A stretch of DNA of 64,000 nucleotides. Source: Mycteria americana. Lineage: Eukaryota; Chordata; Aves; Ciconiiformes; Ciconiidae. Made by a program: the position numbers and the translations under genes. Of this stretch, positions 18,611 through 30,314 are shown piece after piece (position 1 is the first letter of the stretch; every line of letters begins with the position of its first letter). Below the pieces are notes generated by a model. That model worked only from the letters and a program-made list of their open reading frames with translations. It was not told the origin of the DNA and made no database searches. The stretch lies in the NCBI RefSeq assembly GCF_035582795.1, contig NC_134367.1:117266062-117330061 (forward strand), given 5' to 3'.

Positions 18611-19379
18611 TGTCTCGTCCCACTCGGTGGGTTGCGAGATGAGTGAATCTTTTCGATTCCCCGACTGTTTGAGTACCGACAAAAGCCGATCTCTGCTCGG
18701 CAGAGCCGCGTGGTCGGCAGAGTCACGACAATGACCCAGAGGAACAGTCTGGCCAGCAACTTTATTAACTGGCAAATCCCACAGATGGACAAACTTCACG
18801 ACCTGACGAGTTTAACGAACGAACAAAGGCGATTTGGCAATGGAGCTATTTTGCGGGCTTCCCGATCCCAAACTTGCATATATATATTGGAAAAGCAGAG
18901 GAAGAGAGAAGAGAAGCAAGAAAAGGAAAGAAGGAGAGAGGAGAAAAGAGAAAGAAAAAGTATCACCACCCTTGGATCCCGCGATGACGATGACACACGT
19001 GGCAATCCTCCGGTGGTGGGCGTGCGCGCGCTTCCCTGGGGGGGCCCAAGCCTTTTATTGGCTAATCCCCGCCTCCAGGTACACCCTTTCAGGGCTTATA
19101 TGGTTCTTGTTCTAGAAAGTTCTCAATCTTCTGCGCAGGCGCTGGGGGAGGGGGGTGGTTGTGAGGGGTCTCTGGGGCGGTTGCAAGCCCCTTTCTCAGA
19201 TGACCGCTGTCCATACATGGTCAGGTTTGGCAGAACCTGGAACCGCGCATCCTCCGACGCGCTCTCCACATCCCGCTCTTGCTCTCCCCCACCCCATGCT
19301 CGCAGACCTGCTGTCGCCATGCAAATAGCGCCTCAAATCGCCACAATGTTTGAGACATTAACCCTTTCAGTCTCTCACA
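18611..19379 (-). repeat. Provirus LTR 4
   Basis: 769 bp. Carries GGTACACCC in place of GGTACGCCC (near 19080), a variant otherwise found only in the outermost LTR 8. Confidence 0.9.
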
Positions 19380-19418
19380 CCACCCCATGTCTCAAACATT
19401 GTCTATACAGTCTTCGTT

Positions 19419-20006
19419 TCACATAGAGAAGATTGAGAAGACACAGTTCACGAAATCTTCAACAAGAGTTGGCAGAGGGTCTTTGATTTTGTCTTCCAGG
19501 GTGGTGATATGAACATGAGAACAGCAGGAGAAAAGAGAATGAAAGCAGAAGCAAGCAGATAAACAATAGCTATGCCAGTCATAAGGAACAGAAATCAGGG
19601 TTATTCCAATTTGAATTAACCATTTCCCCCACCCTGTGAGTCCCCAGGATTGTAGGAGGGAAGCGAACGAAGATCTGGGGGCACGCCCGTCGAAACAGTC
19701 TTTCGGCTGGAGTGATCGAAGTACTGACGTGAGTGTAGTAGTAGTAGAGTGCAGTAGCAGAGTGCAGTAGTACTGGAGTTGTGAGATGGACAATGTTATA
19801 CAACATTCTCCATCACTTAAATTCAACATCGAGTTTTTTGGGGCTTCTGCCACTTCCCAGCACACTCGCCAGGGAGGGGCAGTGAAACTGAAAACACGAG
19901 ATGGACATAAGGATGGGATGACTAATCCACATTTCAGACCAGCGTGATCTTTCAATGCTAAGCAGGAATAAAATTTCCCATTAGAACATCCCCAAACTAG
20001 TCCCAA
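19419..20006 (-). pseudogene. Env anchor remnant, unit 4
   Basis: One codon shorter: a TTG triplet present in other units (GACGTTGTGAG) is missing near 19730. The polypurine region reads CACCCCATG here and CACCCCGTG elsewhere. Confidence 0.5.
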
Positions 20007-20333
20007 GGGGGCTGGGGATATTCTAATTTTACAGGTATGTCAGGTTTTGCAGTGAGCGGCAGGCTCTGCAAAGGGTAGTGTGTACAGGGTATGAGAACAT
20101 ATATCTGTGGGAAGGATAACCACAACAAATACACATGTCCCTTACTCTCTCCAAGAGCCAGGTTTTTTTGGGGGGGTCCCCAGGACCAGTGTTATAGTTA
20201 AGAACTTTTTCAAGTTATACATAATATTGGGTAATGCAACAAAAACCACCACCACCACCAACAAAATCTCAATCCTTGTTCGGTTGATTGGAGAAGGGTA
20301 ACACATATCCCTTGGTCAGTTCTACTCCAGATT

Positions 20334-21818
20334 CTAGTAAACACATGAATTGGTTCCCACACAAGCTTCTAAGGAATATGCCTTCCACTCCCCCCCGTGT
20401 CCTCCTTTCCCGGGGGAGAGGAGGACCATTGTCCACATGAAAAATCGTAAATACATATTAGGACTATTATTGCAATATTGGCAGTATTCATCGAGGTCCG
20501 ACATTCCTCCGACGAGATTGCTATGTTTTAGCAGGCAACGGTCTGGTTCTCCCCCTGCAAAAGAGAAAGAAAACTCGGTCCCCTTTCGGACCGGTTTTAA
20601 AAGCAAGGGATTATCAGGAGGTCTTCCGACAGGTAGGCCTTTTAAAAGCTGATTGTCTAATCCCGTTCTCCTAACCGCAGCTTTACCCCTTTGTTCCCCT
20701 CCGGAGATTCCCACATTGCAGCTATAACTGATCAGCTCCTGCGCAACCCCTCCCCAGGTGAGGGGGAATTCCGCCAAAGTGGACTGCGTTTGGCTTCTCC
20801 GGGGTGTTAGCATTTCTGTTAAACGCTCCTGAATTGGGAGCGCTGCCCTTAGGCGGTCCTGGATTTGTATGGCATGTAGCTTTAGGGGGTCAGGGAGGCC
20901 CTTTACCAGGGTTTTCATTCGACTGGGGTCGGCTTTTAGCAACATCGGGGAGGGCTGATGGGGTGTTAAGTGCCGGTCATGCAGGAGCTGGAGGCAGGCG
21001 GCTTTCTGCACGCTCTCGGTAATCTGATCCAGTCCCGGAGTGGGGATGGTCACCGGATCTCCCCGTTCCAAGGGGTCCAGCCCTCCAGCCCTTTGAGTGA
21101 GGGACCAGGGGGCTCGAGTGTCGGGGACGGTTAGAAACACGCCTGGACCCCAGTATCCATGCGCCTCCTCCTCAGAAAGTTTAATTCTGTCCTCCCCCGT
21201 GAGGGAGACCCTCCACACATATTCTGTCTCCGTTTCTCTAGGGAGCCTACTATATCCATCATGTAATTTCACCAATTCAGTTGCACTATAGGGTATTTCT
21301 TTTGTTATGATTTCTGGCGCGGTATCGGCACCCCCTTCATATTGGAATTCTGTTTTAGTAAGTGGGCGAAGTTGGGGAGCAGTTCTCTCATCATGTTGGC
21401 ACTTTGCCCGTTCCATTTCCTCCCAGGGGTAGCGGCCAGCTACCCCTCTGTCAGCCAGCTCGCGTTCCTTGAAGAGACCGCAGCGCCCACATTCGCTCAC
21501 CAAATCCTCCCTCCGCGCCTCCGCTAGCGCCCACCGCAATTCGCGCTCCCTGACAAAAGCGTCGCGCAACTGATTCTGCAACCTAATTTCCGATCGCACC
21601 CATTTTTCCCGCTCAGCTTCCAGCTCCGCTTGCAAACTTTTACCCGAATCTTGGGACGATTCGCTCGCGTCTCGCTTAACCCATTCTACCGTGCACTTAT
21701 ATTTCTGCGCTGCCGTCAGCGCAGCTACCAAAACACCCAAAACAACAGCTTTTAACAACTCTAACAACAAAGGGGAGCAGTCCAGATCAGGCTGAACCCA
21801 GGAAGCCATGATCATCAT
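20334..21818 (-). CDS. ENS-1: ENS-1/ERNI-like protein, unit 4
   Basis: Intact 494-codon copy with Arg322, protein identical to unit 3. Confidence 0.72.
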   Translation of the reverse strand: MMIMASWVQPDLDCSPLLLELLKAVVLGVLVAALTAAQKYKCTVEWVKRDASESSQDSGKSLQAELEAEREKWVRSEIRLQNQLRDAFVRERELRWALAEARREDLVSECGRCGLFKERELADRGVAGRYPWEEMERAKCQHDERTAPQLRPLTKTEFQYEGGADTAPEIITKEIPYSATELVKLHDGYSRLPRETETEYVWRVSLTGEDRIKLSEEEAHGYWGPGVFLTVPDTRAPWSLTQRAGGLDPLERGDPVTIPTPGLDQITESVQKAACLQLLHDRHLTPHQPSPMLLKADPSRMKTLVKGLPDPLKLHAIQIQDRLRAALPIQERLTEMLTPRRSQTQSTLAEFPLTWGGVAQELISYSCNVGISGGEQRGKAAVRRTGLDNQLLKGLPVGRPPDNPLLLKPVRKGTEFSFSFAGGEPDRCLLKHSNLVGGMSDLDEYCQYCNNSPNMYLRFFMWTMVLLSPGKGGHGGEWKAYSLEACVGTNSCVY

Positions 21819-21935
21819 CTGCCGGAGGACTCGGACTCAGCCGATTCACGTCCTCCCTTCTCGACTCAATCGATATCCCCTCCCTGTTCCTCTCACTGAT
21901 CAAGTCAGGGAATCCCACTTCTGACACCAAATTAA

Positions 21936-22704
21936 TGTCTCGTCCCACTCGGTGGGTTGCGAGATGAGTGAATCTTTTCGATTCCCCGACTGTTTGAGTA
22001 CCGACAAAAGCCGATCTCTGCTCGGCAGAGCCGCGTGGTCGGCAGAGTCACGACAATGACCCAGAGGAACAGTCTGGCCAGCAACTTTATTAACTGGCAA
22101 ATCCCACAGATGGACAAACTTCACGACCTGACGAGTTTAACGAACGAACAAAGGCGATTTGGCAATGGAGCTATTTTGCGGGCTTCCCGATCCCAAACTT
22201 GCATATATATATTGGAAAAGCAGAGGAAGAGAGAAGAGAAGCAAGAAAAGGAAAGAAGGAGAGAGGAGAAAAGAGAAAGAAAAAGTATCACCACCCTTGG
22301 ATCCCGCGATGACGATGACACACGTGGCAATCCTCCGGTGGTGGGCGTGCGCGCGCTTCCCTGGGGGGGCCCAAGCCTTTTATTGGCTAATCCCCGCCTC
22401 CAGGTACGCCCTTTCAGGGCTTATATGGTTCTTGTTCTAGAAAGTTCTCAATCTTCTGCGCAGGCGCTGGGGGAGGGGGGTGGTTGTGAGGGGTCTCTGG
22501 GGCGGTTGCAAGCCCCTTTCTCAGATGACCGCTGTCCATACATGGTCAGGTTTGGCAGAACCTGGAACCGCGCATCCTCCGACGCGCTCTCCACATCCCG
22601 CTCTTGCTCTCCCCCACCCCATGCTCGCAGACCTGCTGTCGCCATGCAAATAGCGCCTCAAATCGCCACAATGTTTGAGACATTAACCCTTTCAGTCTCT
22701 CACA
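21936..22704 (-). repeat. Provirus LTR 5
   Basis: 769 bp. Has the common GGTACGCCC form, unlike neighbouring LTR 4. Confidence 0.9.
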
Positions 22705-22743
22705 CCACCCCGTGTCTCAAACATTGTCTATACAGTCTTCGTT

Positions 22744-23331
22744 TCACATAGAGAAGATTGAGAAGACACAGTTCACGAAATCTTCAACAAGAGTTGGCAG
22801 AGGGTCTTTGATTTTGTCTTCCAGGGTGGTGATATGAACATGAGAACAGCAGGAGAAAAGAGAATGAAAGCAGAAGCAAGCAGATAAACAATAGCTATGC
22901 CAGTCATAAGGAACAGAAATCAGGGTTATTCCAATTTGAATTAACCATTTCCCCCACCCTGTGAGTCCCCAGGATTGTAGGAGGGAAGCGAACGAAGATC
23001 TGGGGGCACGCCCGTCGAAACAGTCTTTCGGCTGGAGTGATCGAAGTACTGACGTGAGTGTAGTAGTAGTAGAGTGCAGTAGCAGAGTGCAGTAGTACTG
23101 GAGTTGTGAGATGGACAATGTTATACAACATTCTCCATCACTTAAATTCAACATCGAGTTTTTTGGGGCTTCTGCCACTTCCCAGCACACTCGCCAGGGA
23201 GGGGCAGTGAAACTGAAAACACGAGATGGACATAAGGATGGGATGACTAATCCACATTTCAGACCAGCGTGATCTTTCAATGCTAAGCAGGAATAAAATT
23301 TCCCATTAGAACATCCCCAAACTAGTCCCAA
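22744..23331 (-). pseudogene. Env anchor remnant, unit 5
   Basis: Shares the 3-bp deletion of unit 4 (near 23054), so the two units are related by a recent copy event. Confidence 0.5.
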
Positions 23332-23658
23332 GGGGGCTGGGGATATTCTAATTTTACAGGTATGTCAGGTTTTGCAGTGAGCGGCAGGCTCTGCAAAGGG
23401 TAGTGTGTACAGGGTATGAGAACATATATCTGTGGGAAGGATAACCACAACAAATACACATGTCCCTTACTCTCTCCAAGAGCCAGGTTTTTTTGGGGGG
23501 GTCCCCAGGACCAGTGTTATAGTTAAGAACTTTTTCAAGTTATACATAATATTGGGTAATGCAACAAAAACCACCACCACCAACAACAAAATCTCAATCC
23601 TTGTTCGGTTGATTGGAGAAGGGTAACACATATCCCTTGGTCAGTTCTACTCCAGATT

Positions 23659-25143
23659 CTAGTAAACACATGAATTGGTTCCCACACAAGCTTCTAAGGA
23701 ATATGCCTTCCACTCCCCCCCGTGTCCTCCTTTCCCGGGGGAGAGGAGGACCATTGTCCACATGAAAAATCGTAAATACATATTAGGACTATTATTGCAA
23801 TATTGGCAGTATTCATCGAGGTCCGACATTCCTCCGACGAGATTGCTATGTTTTAGCAGGCAACGGTCTGGTTCTCCCCCTGCAAAAGAGAAAGAAAACT
23901 CGGTCCCCTTTCGGACCGGTTTTAAAAGCAAGGGATTATCAGGAGGTCTTCCGACAGGTAGGCCTTTTAAAAGCTGATTGTCTAATCCCGTTCTCCTAAC
24001 CGCAGCTTTACCCCTTTGTTCCCCTCCGGAGATTCCCACATTGCAGCTATAACTGATCAGCTCCTGCGCAACCCCTCCCCAGGTGAGGGGGAATTCCGCC
24101 AAAGTGGACTGCGTTTGGCTTCTCCGGGGTGTTAGCATTTCTGTTAAACGCTCCTGAATTGGGAGCGCTGCCCTTAGGCGGTCCTGGATTTGTATGGCAT
24201 GTAGCTTTAGGGGGTCAGGGAGGCCCTTTACCAGGGTTTTCATTCGACTGGGGTCGGCTTTTAGCAACATCGGGGAGGGCTGATGGGGTGTTAAGTGCCG
24301 GTCATGCAGGAGCTGGAGGCAGGCGGCTTTCTGCACGCTCTCGGTAATCTGATCCAGTCCCGGAGTGGGGATGGTCACCGGATCTCCCCGTTCCAAGGGG
24401 TCCAGCCCTCCAGCCCTTTGAGTGAGGGACCAGGGGGCTCGAGTGTCGGGGACGGTTAGAAACACGCCTGGACCCCAGTATCCATGCGCCTCCTCCTCAG
24501 AAAGTTTAATTCTGTCCTCCCCCGTGAGGGAGACCCTCCACACATATTCTGTCTCCGTTTCTCTAGGGAGCCTACTATATCCATCATGTAATTTCACCAA
24601 TTCAGTTGCACTATAGGGTATTTCTTTTGTTATGATTTCTGGCGCGGTATCGGCACCCCCTTCATATTGGAATTCTGTTTTAGTAAGTGGGCGAAGTTGG
24701 GGAGCAGTTCTCTCATCATGTTGGCACTTTGCCCGTTCCATTTCCTCCCAGGGGTAGCGGCCAGCTACCCCTCTGTCAGCCAGCTCGCGTTCCTTGAAGA
24801 GACCGCAGCGCCCACATTCGCTCACCAAATCCTCCCTCCGCGCCTCCGCTAGCGCCCACCGCAATTCGCGCTCCCTGACAAAAGCGTCGCGCAACTGATT
24901 CTGCAACCTAATTTCCGATCGCACCCATTTTTCCCGCTCAGCTTCCAGCTCCGCTTGCAAACTTTTACCCGAATCTTGGGACGATTCGCTCGCGTCTCGC
25001 TTAACCCATTCTACCGTGCACTTATATTTCTGCGCTGCCGTCAGCGCAGCTACCAAAACACCCAAAACAACAGCTTTTAACAACTCTAACAACAAAGGGG
25101 AGCAGTCCAGATCAGGCTGAACCCAGGAAGCCATGATCATCAT
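23659..25143 (-). CDS. ENS-1: ENS-1/ERNI-like protein, unit 5
   Basis: Intact 494-codon copy with Arg322. Just beyond its 3' end (about 23570-23590) the CCA trinucleotide run reads ACCAACAAC where other units read ACCACCAAC. Confidence 0.72.
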   Translation of the reverse strand: MMIMASWVQPDLDCSPLLLELLKAVVLGVLVAALTAAQKYKCTVEWVKRDASESSQDSGKSLQAELEAEREKWVRSEIRLQNQLRDAFVRERELRWALAEARREDLVSECGRCGLFKERELADRGVAGRYPWEEMERAKCQHDERTAPQLRPLTKTEFQYEGGADTAPEIITKEIPYSATELVKLHDGYSRLPRETETEYVWRVSLTGEDRIKLSEEEAHGYWGPGVFLTVPDTRAPWSLTQRAGGLDPLERGDPVTIPTPGLDQITESVQKAACLQLLHDRHLTPHQPSPMLLKADPSRMKTLVKGLPDPLKLHAIQIQDRLRAALPIQERLTEMLTPRRSQTQSTLAEFPLTWGGVAQELISYSCNVGISGGEQRGKAAVRRTGLDNQLLKGLPVGRPPDNPLLLKPVRKGTEFSFSFAGGEPDRCLLKHSNLVGGMSDLDEYCQYCNNSPNMYLRFFMWTMVLLSPGKGGHGGEWKAYSLEACVGTNSCVY

Positions 25144-25260
25144 CTGCCGGAGGACTCGGACTCAGCCGATTCACGTCCTCCCTTCTCGACTCAATCGATA
25201 TCCCCTCCCTGTTCCTCTCACTGATCAAGTCAGGGAATCCCACTTCTGACACCAAATTAA

Positions 25261-26029
25261 TGTCTCGTCCCACTCGGTGGGTTGCGAGATGAGTGAATCT
25301 TTTCGATTCCCCGACTGTTTGAGTACCGACAAAAGCCGATCTCTGCTCGGCAGAGCCGCGTGGTCGGCAGAGTCACGACAATGACCCAGAGGAACAGTCT
25401 GGCCAGCAACTTTATTAACTGGCAAATCCCACAGATGGACAAACTTCACGACCTGACGAGTTTAACGAACGAACAAAGGCGATTTGGCAATGGAGCTATT
25501 TTGCGGGCTTCCCGATCCCAAACTTGCATATATATATTGGAAAAGCAGAGGAAGAGAGAAGAGAAGCAAGAAAAGGAAAGAAGGAGAGAGGAGAAAAGAG
25601 AAAGAAAAAGTATCACCACCCTTGGATCCCGCGATGACGATGACACACGTGGCAATCCTCTGGTGGTGGGCGTGCGCGCGCTTCCCTGGGGGGGCCCAAG
25701 CCTTTTATTGGCTAATCCCCGCCTCCAGGTACGCCCTTTCAGGGCTTATATGGTTCTTGTTCTAGAAAGTTCTCAATCTTCTGCGCAGGCGCTGGGGGAG
25801 GGGGGTGGTTGTGAGGGGTCTCTGGGGCGGTTGCAAGCCCCTTTCTCAGATGACCGCTGTCCATACATGGTCAGGTTTGGCAGAACCTGGAACCGCGCAT
25901 CCTCCGACGCGCTCTCCACATCCCGCTCTTGCTCTCCCCCACCCCATGCTCGCAGACCTGCTGTCGCCATGCAAATAGCGCCTCAAATCGCCACAATGTT
26001 TGAGACATTAACCCTTTCAGTCTCTCACA
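25261..26029 (-). repeat. Provirus LTR 6
   Basis: 769 bp. Carries CCTCTGGTGG in place of CCTCCGGTGG (near 25660), shared only with LTR 7. Confidence 0.9.
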
Positions 26030-26068
26030 CCACCCCGTGTCTCAAACATTGTCTATACAGTCTTCGTT

Positions 26069-26659
26069 TCACATAGAGAAGATTGAGAAGACACAGTTCA
26101 CGAAATCTTCAACAAGAGTTGGCAGAGGGTCTTTGATTTTGTCTTCCAGGGTGGTGATATGAACATGAGAACAGCAGGAGAAAAGAGAATGAAAGCAGAA
26201 GCAAGCAGATAAACAATAGCTATGCCAGTCATAAGGAACAGAAATCAGGGTTATTCCAATTTGAATTAACCATTTCCCCCACCCTGTGAGTCCCCAGGAT
26301 TGTAGGAGGGAAGCGAACGAAGATCTGGGGGCACGCCCGTCGAAACAGTCTTTCGGCTGGAGTGATCGAAGTACTGACGTTGTGAGTGTAGTAGTAGTAG
26401 AGTGCAGTAGCAGAGTGCAGTAGTACTGGAGTTGTGAGATGGACAATGTTATACAACATTCTCCATCACTTAAATTCAACATCGAGTTTTTTGGGGCTTC
26501 TGCCACTTCCCAGCACACTCGCCAGGGAGGGGCAGTGAAACTGAAAACACGAGATGGACATAAGGATGGGATGACTAATCCACATTTCAGACCAGCGTGA
26601 TCTTTCAATGCTAAGCAGGAATAAAATTTCCCATTAGAACATCCCCAAACTAGTCCCAA
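26069..26659 (-). pseudogene. Env anchor remnant, unit 6
   Basis: Full-length form with the TTG triplet retained, as in units 1-3 and 7. Confidence 0.5.
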
Positions 26660-26986
26660 GGGGGCTGGGGATATTCTAATTTTACAGGTATGTCAGGTTT
26701 TGCAGTGAGCGGCAGGCTCTGCAAAGGGTAGTGTGTACAGGGTATGAGAACATATATCTGTGGGAAGGATAACCACAACAAATACACATGTCCCTTACTC
26801 TCTCCAAGAGCCAGGTTTTTTTGGGGGGGTCCCCAGGACCAGTGTTATAGTTAAGAACTTTTTCAAGTTATACATAATATTGGGTAATGCAACAAAAACC
26901 ACCACCACCACCAACAAAATCTCAATCCTTGTTCGGTTGATTGGAGAAGGGTAACACATATCCCTTGGTCAGTTCTACTCCAGATT

Positions 26987-28471
26987 CTAGTAAACACATG
27001 AATTGGTTCCCACACAAGCTTCTAAGGAATATGCCTTCCACTCCCCCCCGTGTCCTCCTTTCCCGGGGGAGAGGAGGACCATTGTCCACATGAAAAATCG
27101 TAAATACATATTAGGACTATTATTGCAATATTGGCAGTATTCATCGAGGTCCGACATTCCTCCGACGAGATTGCTATGTTTTAGCAGGCAACGGTCTGGT
27201 TCTCCCCCTGCAAAAGAGAAAGAAAACTCGGTCCCCTTTCGGACCGGTTTTAAAAGCAAGGGATTATCAGGAGGTCTTCCGACAGGTAGGCCTTTTAAAA
27301 GCTGATTGTCTAATCCCGTTCTCCTAACCGCAGCTTTACCCCTTTGTTCCCCTCCGGAGATTCCCACATTGCAGCTATAACTGATCAGCTCCTGCGCAAC
27401 CCCTCCCCAGGTGAGGGGGAATTCCGCCAAAGTGGACTGCGTTTGGCTTCTCCGGGGTGTTAGCATTTCTGTTAAACGCTCCTGAATTGGGAGCGCTGCC
27501 CTTAGGCGGTCCTGGATTTGTATGGCATGTAGCTTTAGGGGGTCAGGGAGGCCCTTTACCAGGGTTTTCATTCGACTGGGGTCGGCTTTTAGCAACATCG
27601 GGGAGGGCTGATGGGGTGTTAAGTGCCGGTCATGCAGGAGCTGGAGGCAGGCGGCTTTCTGCACGCTCTCGGTAATCTGATCCAGTCCCGGAGTGGGGAT
27701 GGTCACCGGATCTCCCCGTTCCAAGGGGTCCAGCCCTCCAGCCCTTTGAGTGAGGGACCAGGGGGCTCGAGTGTCGGGGACGGTTAGAAACACGCCTGGA
27801 CCCCAGTATCCATGCGCCTCCTCCTCAGAAAGTTTAATTCTGTCCTCCCCCGTGAGGGAGACCCTCCACACATATTCTGTCTCCGTTTCTCTAGGGAGCC
27901 TACTATATCCATCATGTAATTTCACCAATTCAGTTGCACTATAGGGTATTTCTTTTGTTATGATTTCTGGCGCGGTATCGGCACCCCCTTCATATTGGAA
28001 TTCTGTTTTAGTAAGTGGGCAAAGTTGGGGAGCAGTTCTCTCATCATGTTGGCACTTTGCCCGTTCCATTTCCTCCCAGGGGTAGCGGCCAGCTACCCCT
28101 CTGTCAGCCAGCTCGCGTTCCTTGAAGAGACCGCAGCGCCCACATTCGCTCACCAAATCCTCCCTCCGCGCCTCCGCTAGCGCCCACCGCAATTCGCGCT
28201 CCCTGACAAAAGCGTCGCGCAACTGATTCTGCAACCTAATTTCCGATCGCACCCATTTTTCCCGCTCAGCTTCCAGCTCCGCTTGCAAACTTTTACCCGA
28301 ATCTTGGGACGATTCGCTCGCGTCTCGCTTAACCCATTCTACCGTGCACTTATATTTCTGCGCTGCCGTCAGCGCAGCTACCAAAACACCCAAAACAACA
28401 GCTTTTAACAACTCTAACAACAAAGGGGAGCAGTCCAGATCAGGCTGAACCCAGGAAGCCATGATCATCAT
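26987..28471 (-). CDS. ENS-1: ENS-1/ERNI-like protein, unit 6
   Basis: Intact 494-codon copy with one private change, Cys in place of Arg151 (plus strand GGGCAAAG near 28019, GGGCGAAG elsewhere), at the start of the gag-like RPLTKTE motif. Confidence 0.72.
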   Translation of the reverse strand: MMIMASWVQPDLDCSPLLLELLKAVVLGVLVAALTAAQKYKCTVEWVKRDASESSQDSGKSLQAELEAEREKWVRSEIRLQNQLRDAFVRERELRWALAEARREDLVSECGRCGLFKERELADRGVAGRYPWEEMERAKCQHDERTAPQLCPLTKTEFQYEGGADTAPEIITKEIPYSATELVKLHDGYSRLPRETETEYVWRVSLTGEDRIKLSEEEAHGYWGPGVFLTVPDTRAPWSLTQRAGGLDPLERGDPVTIPTPGLDQITESVQKAACLQLLHDRHLTPHQPSPMLLKADPSRMKTLVKGLPDPLKLHAIQIQDRLRAALPIQERLTEMLTPRRSQTQSTLAEFPLTWGGVAQELISYSCNVGISGGEQRGKAAVRRTGLDNQLLKGLPVGRPPDNPLLLKPVRKGTEFSFSFAGGEPDRCLLKHSNLVGGMSDLDEYCQYCNNSPNMYLRFFMWTMVLLSPGKGGHGGEWKAYSLEACVGTNSCVY

Positions 28472-28588
28472 CTGCCGGAGGACTCGGACTCAGCCGATTC
28501 ACGTCCTCCCTTCTCGACTCAATCGATATCCCCTCCCTGTTCCTCTCACTGATCAAGTCAGGGAATCCCACTTCTGACACCAAATTAA

Positions 28589-29357
28589 TGTCTCGTCCCA
28601 CTCGGTGGGTTGCGAGATGAGTGAATCTTTTCGATTCCCCGACTGTTTGAGTACCGACAAAAGCCGATCTCTGCTCGGCAGAGCCGCGTGGTCGGCAGAG
28701 TCACGACAATGACCCAGAGGAACAGTCTGGCCAGCAACTTTATTAACTGGCAAATCCCACAGATGGACAAACTTCACGACCTGACGAGTTTAACGAACGA
28801 ACAAAGGCGATTTGGCAATGGAGCTATTTTGCGGGCTTCCCGATCCCAAACTTGCATATATATATTGGAAAAGCAGAGGAAGAGAGAAGAGAAGCAAGAA
28901 AAGGAAAGAAGGAGAGAGGAGAAAAGAGAAAGAAAAAGTATCACCACCCTTGGATCCCGCGATGACGATGACACACGTGGCAATCCTCTGGTGGTGGGCG
29001 TGCGCGCGCTTCCCTGGGGGGGCCCAAGCCTTTTATTGGCTAATCCCCGCCTCCAGGTACGCCCTTTCAGGGCTTATATGGTTCTTGTTCTAGAAAGTTC
29101 TCAATCTTCTGCGCAGGCGCTGGGGGAGGGGGGTGGTTGTGAGGGGTCTCTGGGGCGGTTGCAAGCCCCTTTCTCAGATGACCGCTGTCCATACATGGTC
29201 AGGTTTGGCAGAACCTGGAACCGCGCATCCTCCGACGCGCTCTCCACATCCCGCTCTTGCTCTCCCCCACCCCATGCTCGCAGACCTGCTGTCGCCATGC
29301 AAATAGCGCCTCAAATCGCCACAATGTTTGAGACATTAACCCTTTCAGTCTCTCACA
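28589..29357 (-). repeat. Provirus LTR 7
   Basis: 769 bp with the CCTCTGGTGG variant of LTR 6. Confidence 0.9.
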
Positions 29358-29396
29358 CCACCCCGTGTCTCAAACATTGTCTATACAGTCTTCGTT

Positions 29397-29987
29397 TCAC
29401 ATAGAGAAGATTGAGAAGACACAGTTCACGAAATCTTCAACAAGAGTTGGCAGAGGGTCTTTGATTTTGTCTTCCAGGGTGGTGATATGAACATGAGAAC
29501 AGCAGGAGAAAAGAGAATGAAAGCAGAAGCAAGCAGATAAACAATAGCTATGCCAGTCATAAGGAACAGAAATCAGGGTTATTCCAATTTGAATTAACCA
29601 TTTCCCCCACCCTGTGAGTCCCCAGGATTGTAGGAGGGAAGCGAACGAAGATCTGGGGGCACGCCCGTCGAAACAGTCTTTCGGCTGGAGTGATCGAAGT
29701 ACTGACGTTGTGAGTGTAGTAGTAGTAGAGTGCAGTAGCAGAGTGCAGTAGTACTGGAGTTGTGAGATGGACAATGTTATACAACATTCTCCATCACTTA
29801 AATTCAACATCGAGTTTTTTGGGGCTTCTGCCACTTCCCAGCACACTCGCCAGGGAGGGGCAGTGAAACTGAAAACACGAGATGGACATAAGGATGGGAT
29901 GACTAATCCACATTTCAGACCAGCGTGATCTTTCAATGCTAAGCAGGAATAAAATTTCCCATTAGAACATCCCCAAACTAGTCCCAA
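29397..29987 (-). pseudogene. Env anchor remnant, unit 7
   Basis: Same as unit 1, frameshift included. Confidence 0.5.
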
Positions 29988-30314
29988 GGGGGCTGGGGAT
30001 ATTCTAATTTTACAGGTATGTCAGGTTTTGCAGTGAGCGGCAGGCTCTGCAAAGGGTAGTGTGTACAGGGTATGAGAACATATATCTGTGGGAAGGATAA
30101 CCACAACAAATACACATGTCCCTTACTCTCTCCAAGAGCCAGGTTTTTTTGGGGGGGTCCCCAGGACCAGTGTTATAGTTAAGAACTTTTTCAAGTTATA
30201 CATAATATTGGGTAATGCAACAAAAACCACCACCACCACCAACAAAATCTCAATCCTTGTTCGGTTGATTGGAGAAGGGTAACACATATCCCTTGGTCAG
30301 TTCTACTCCAGATT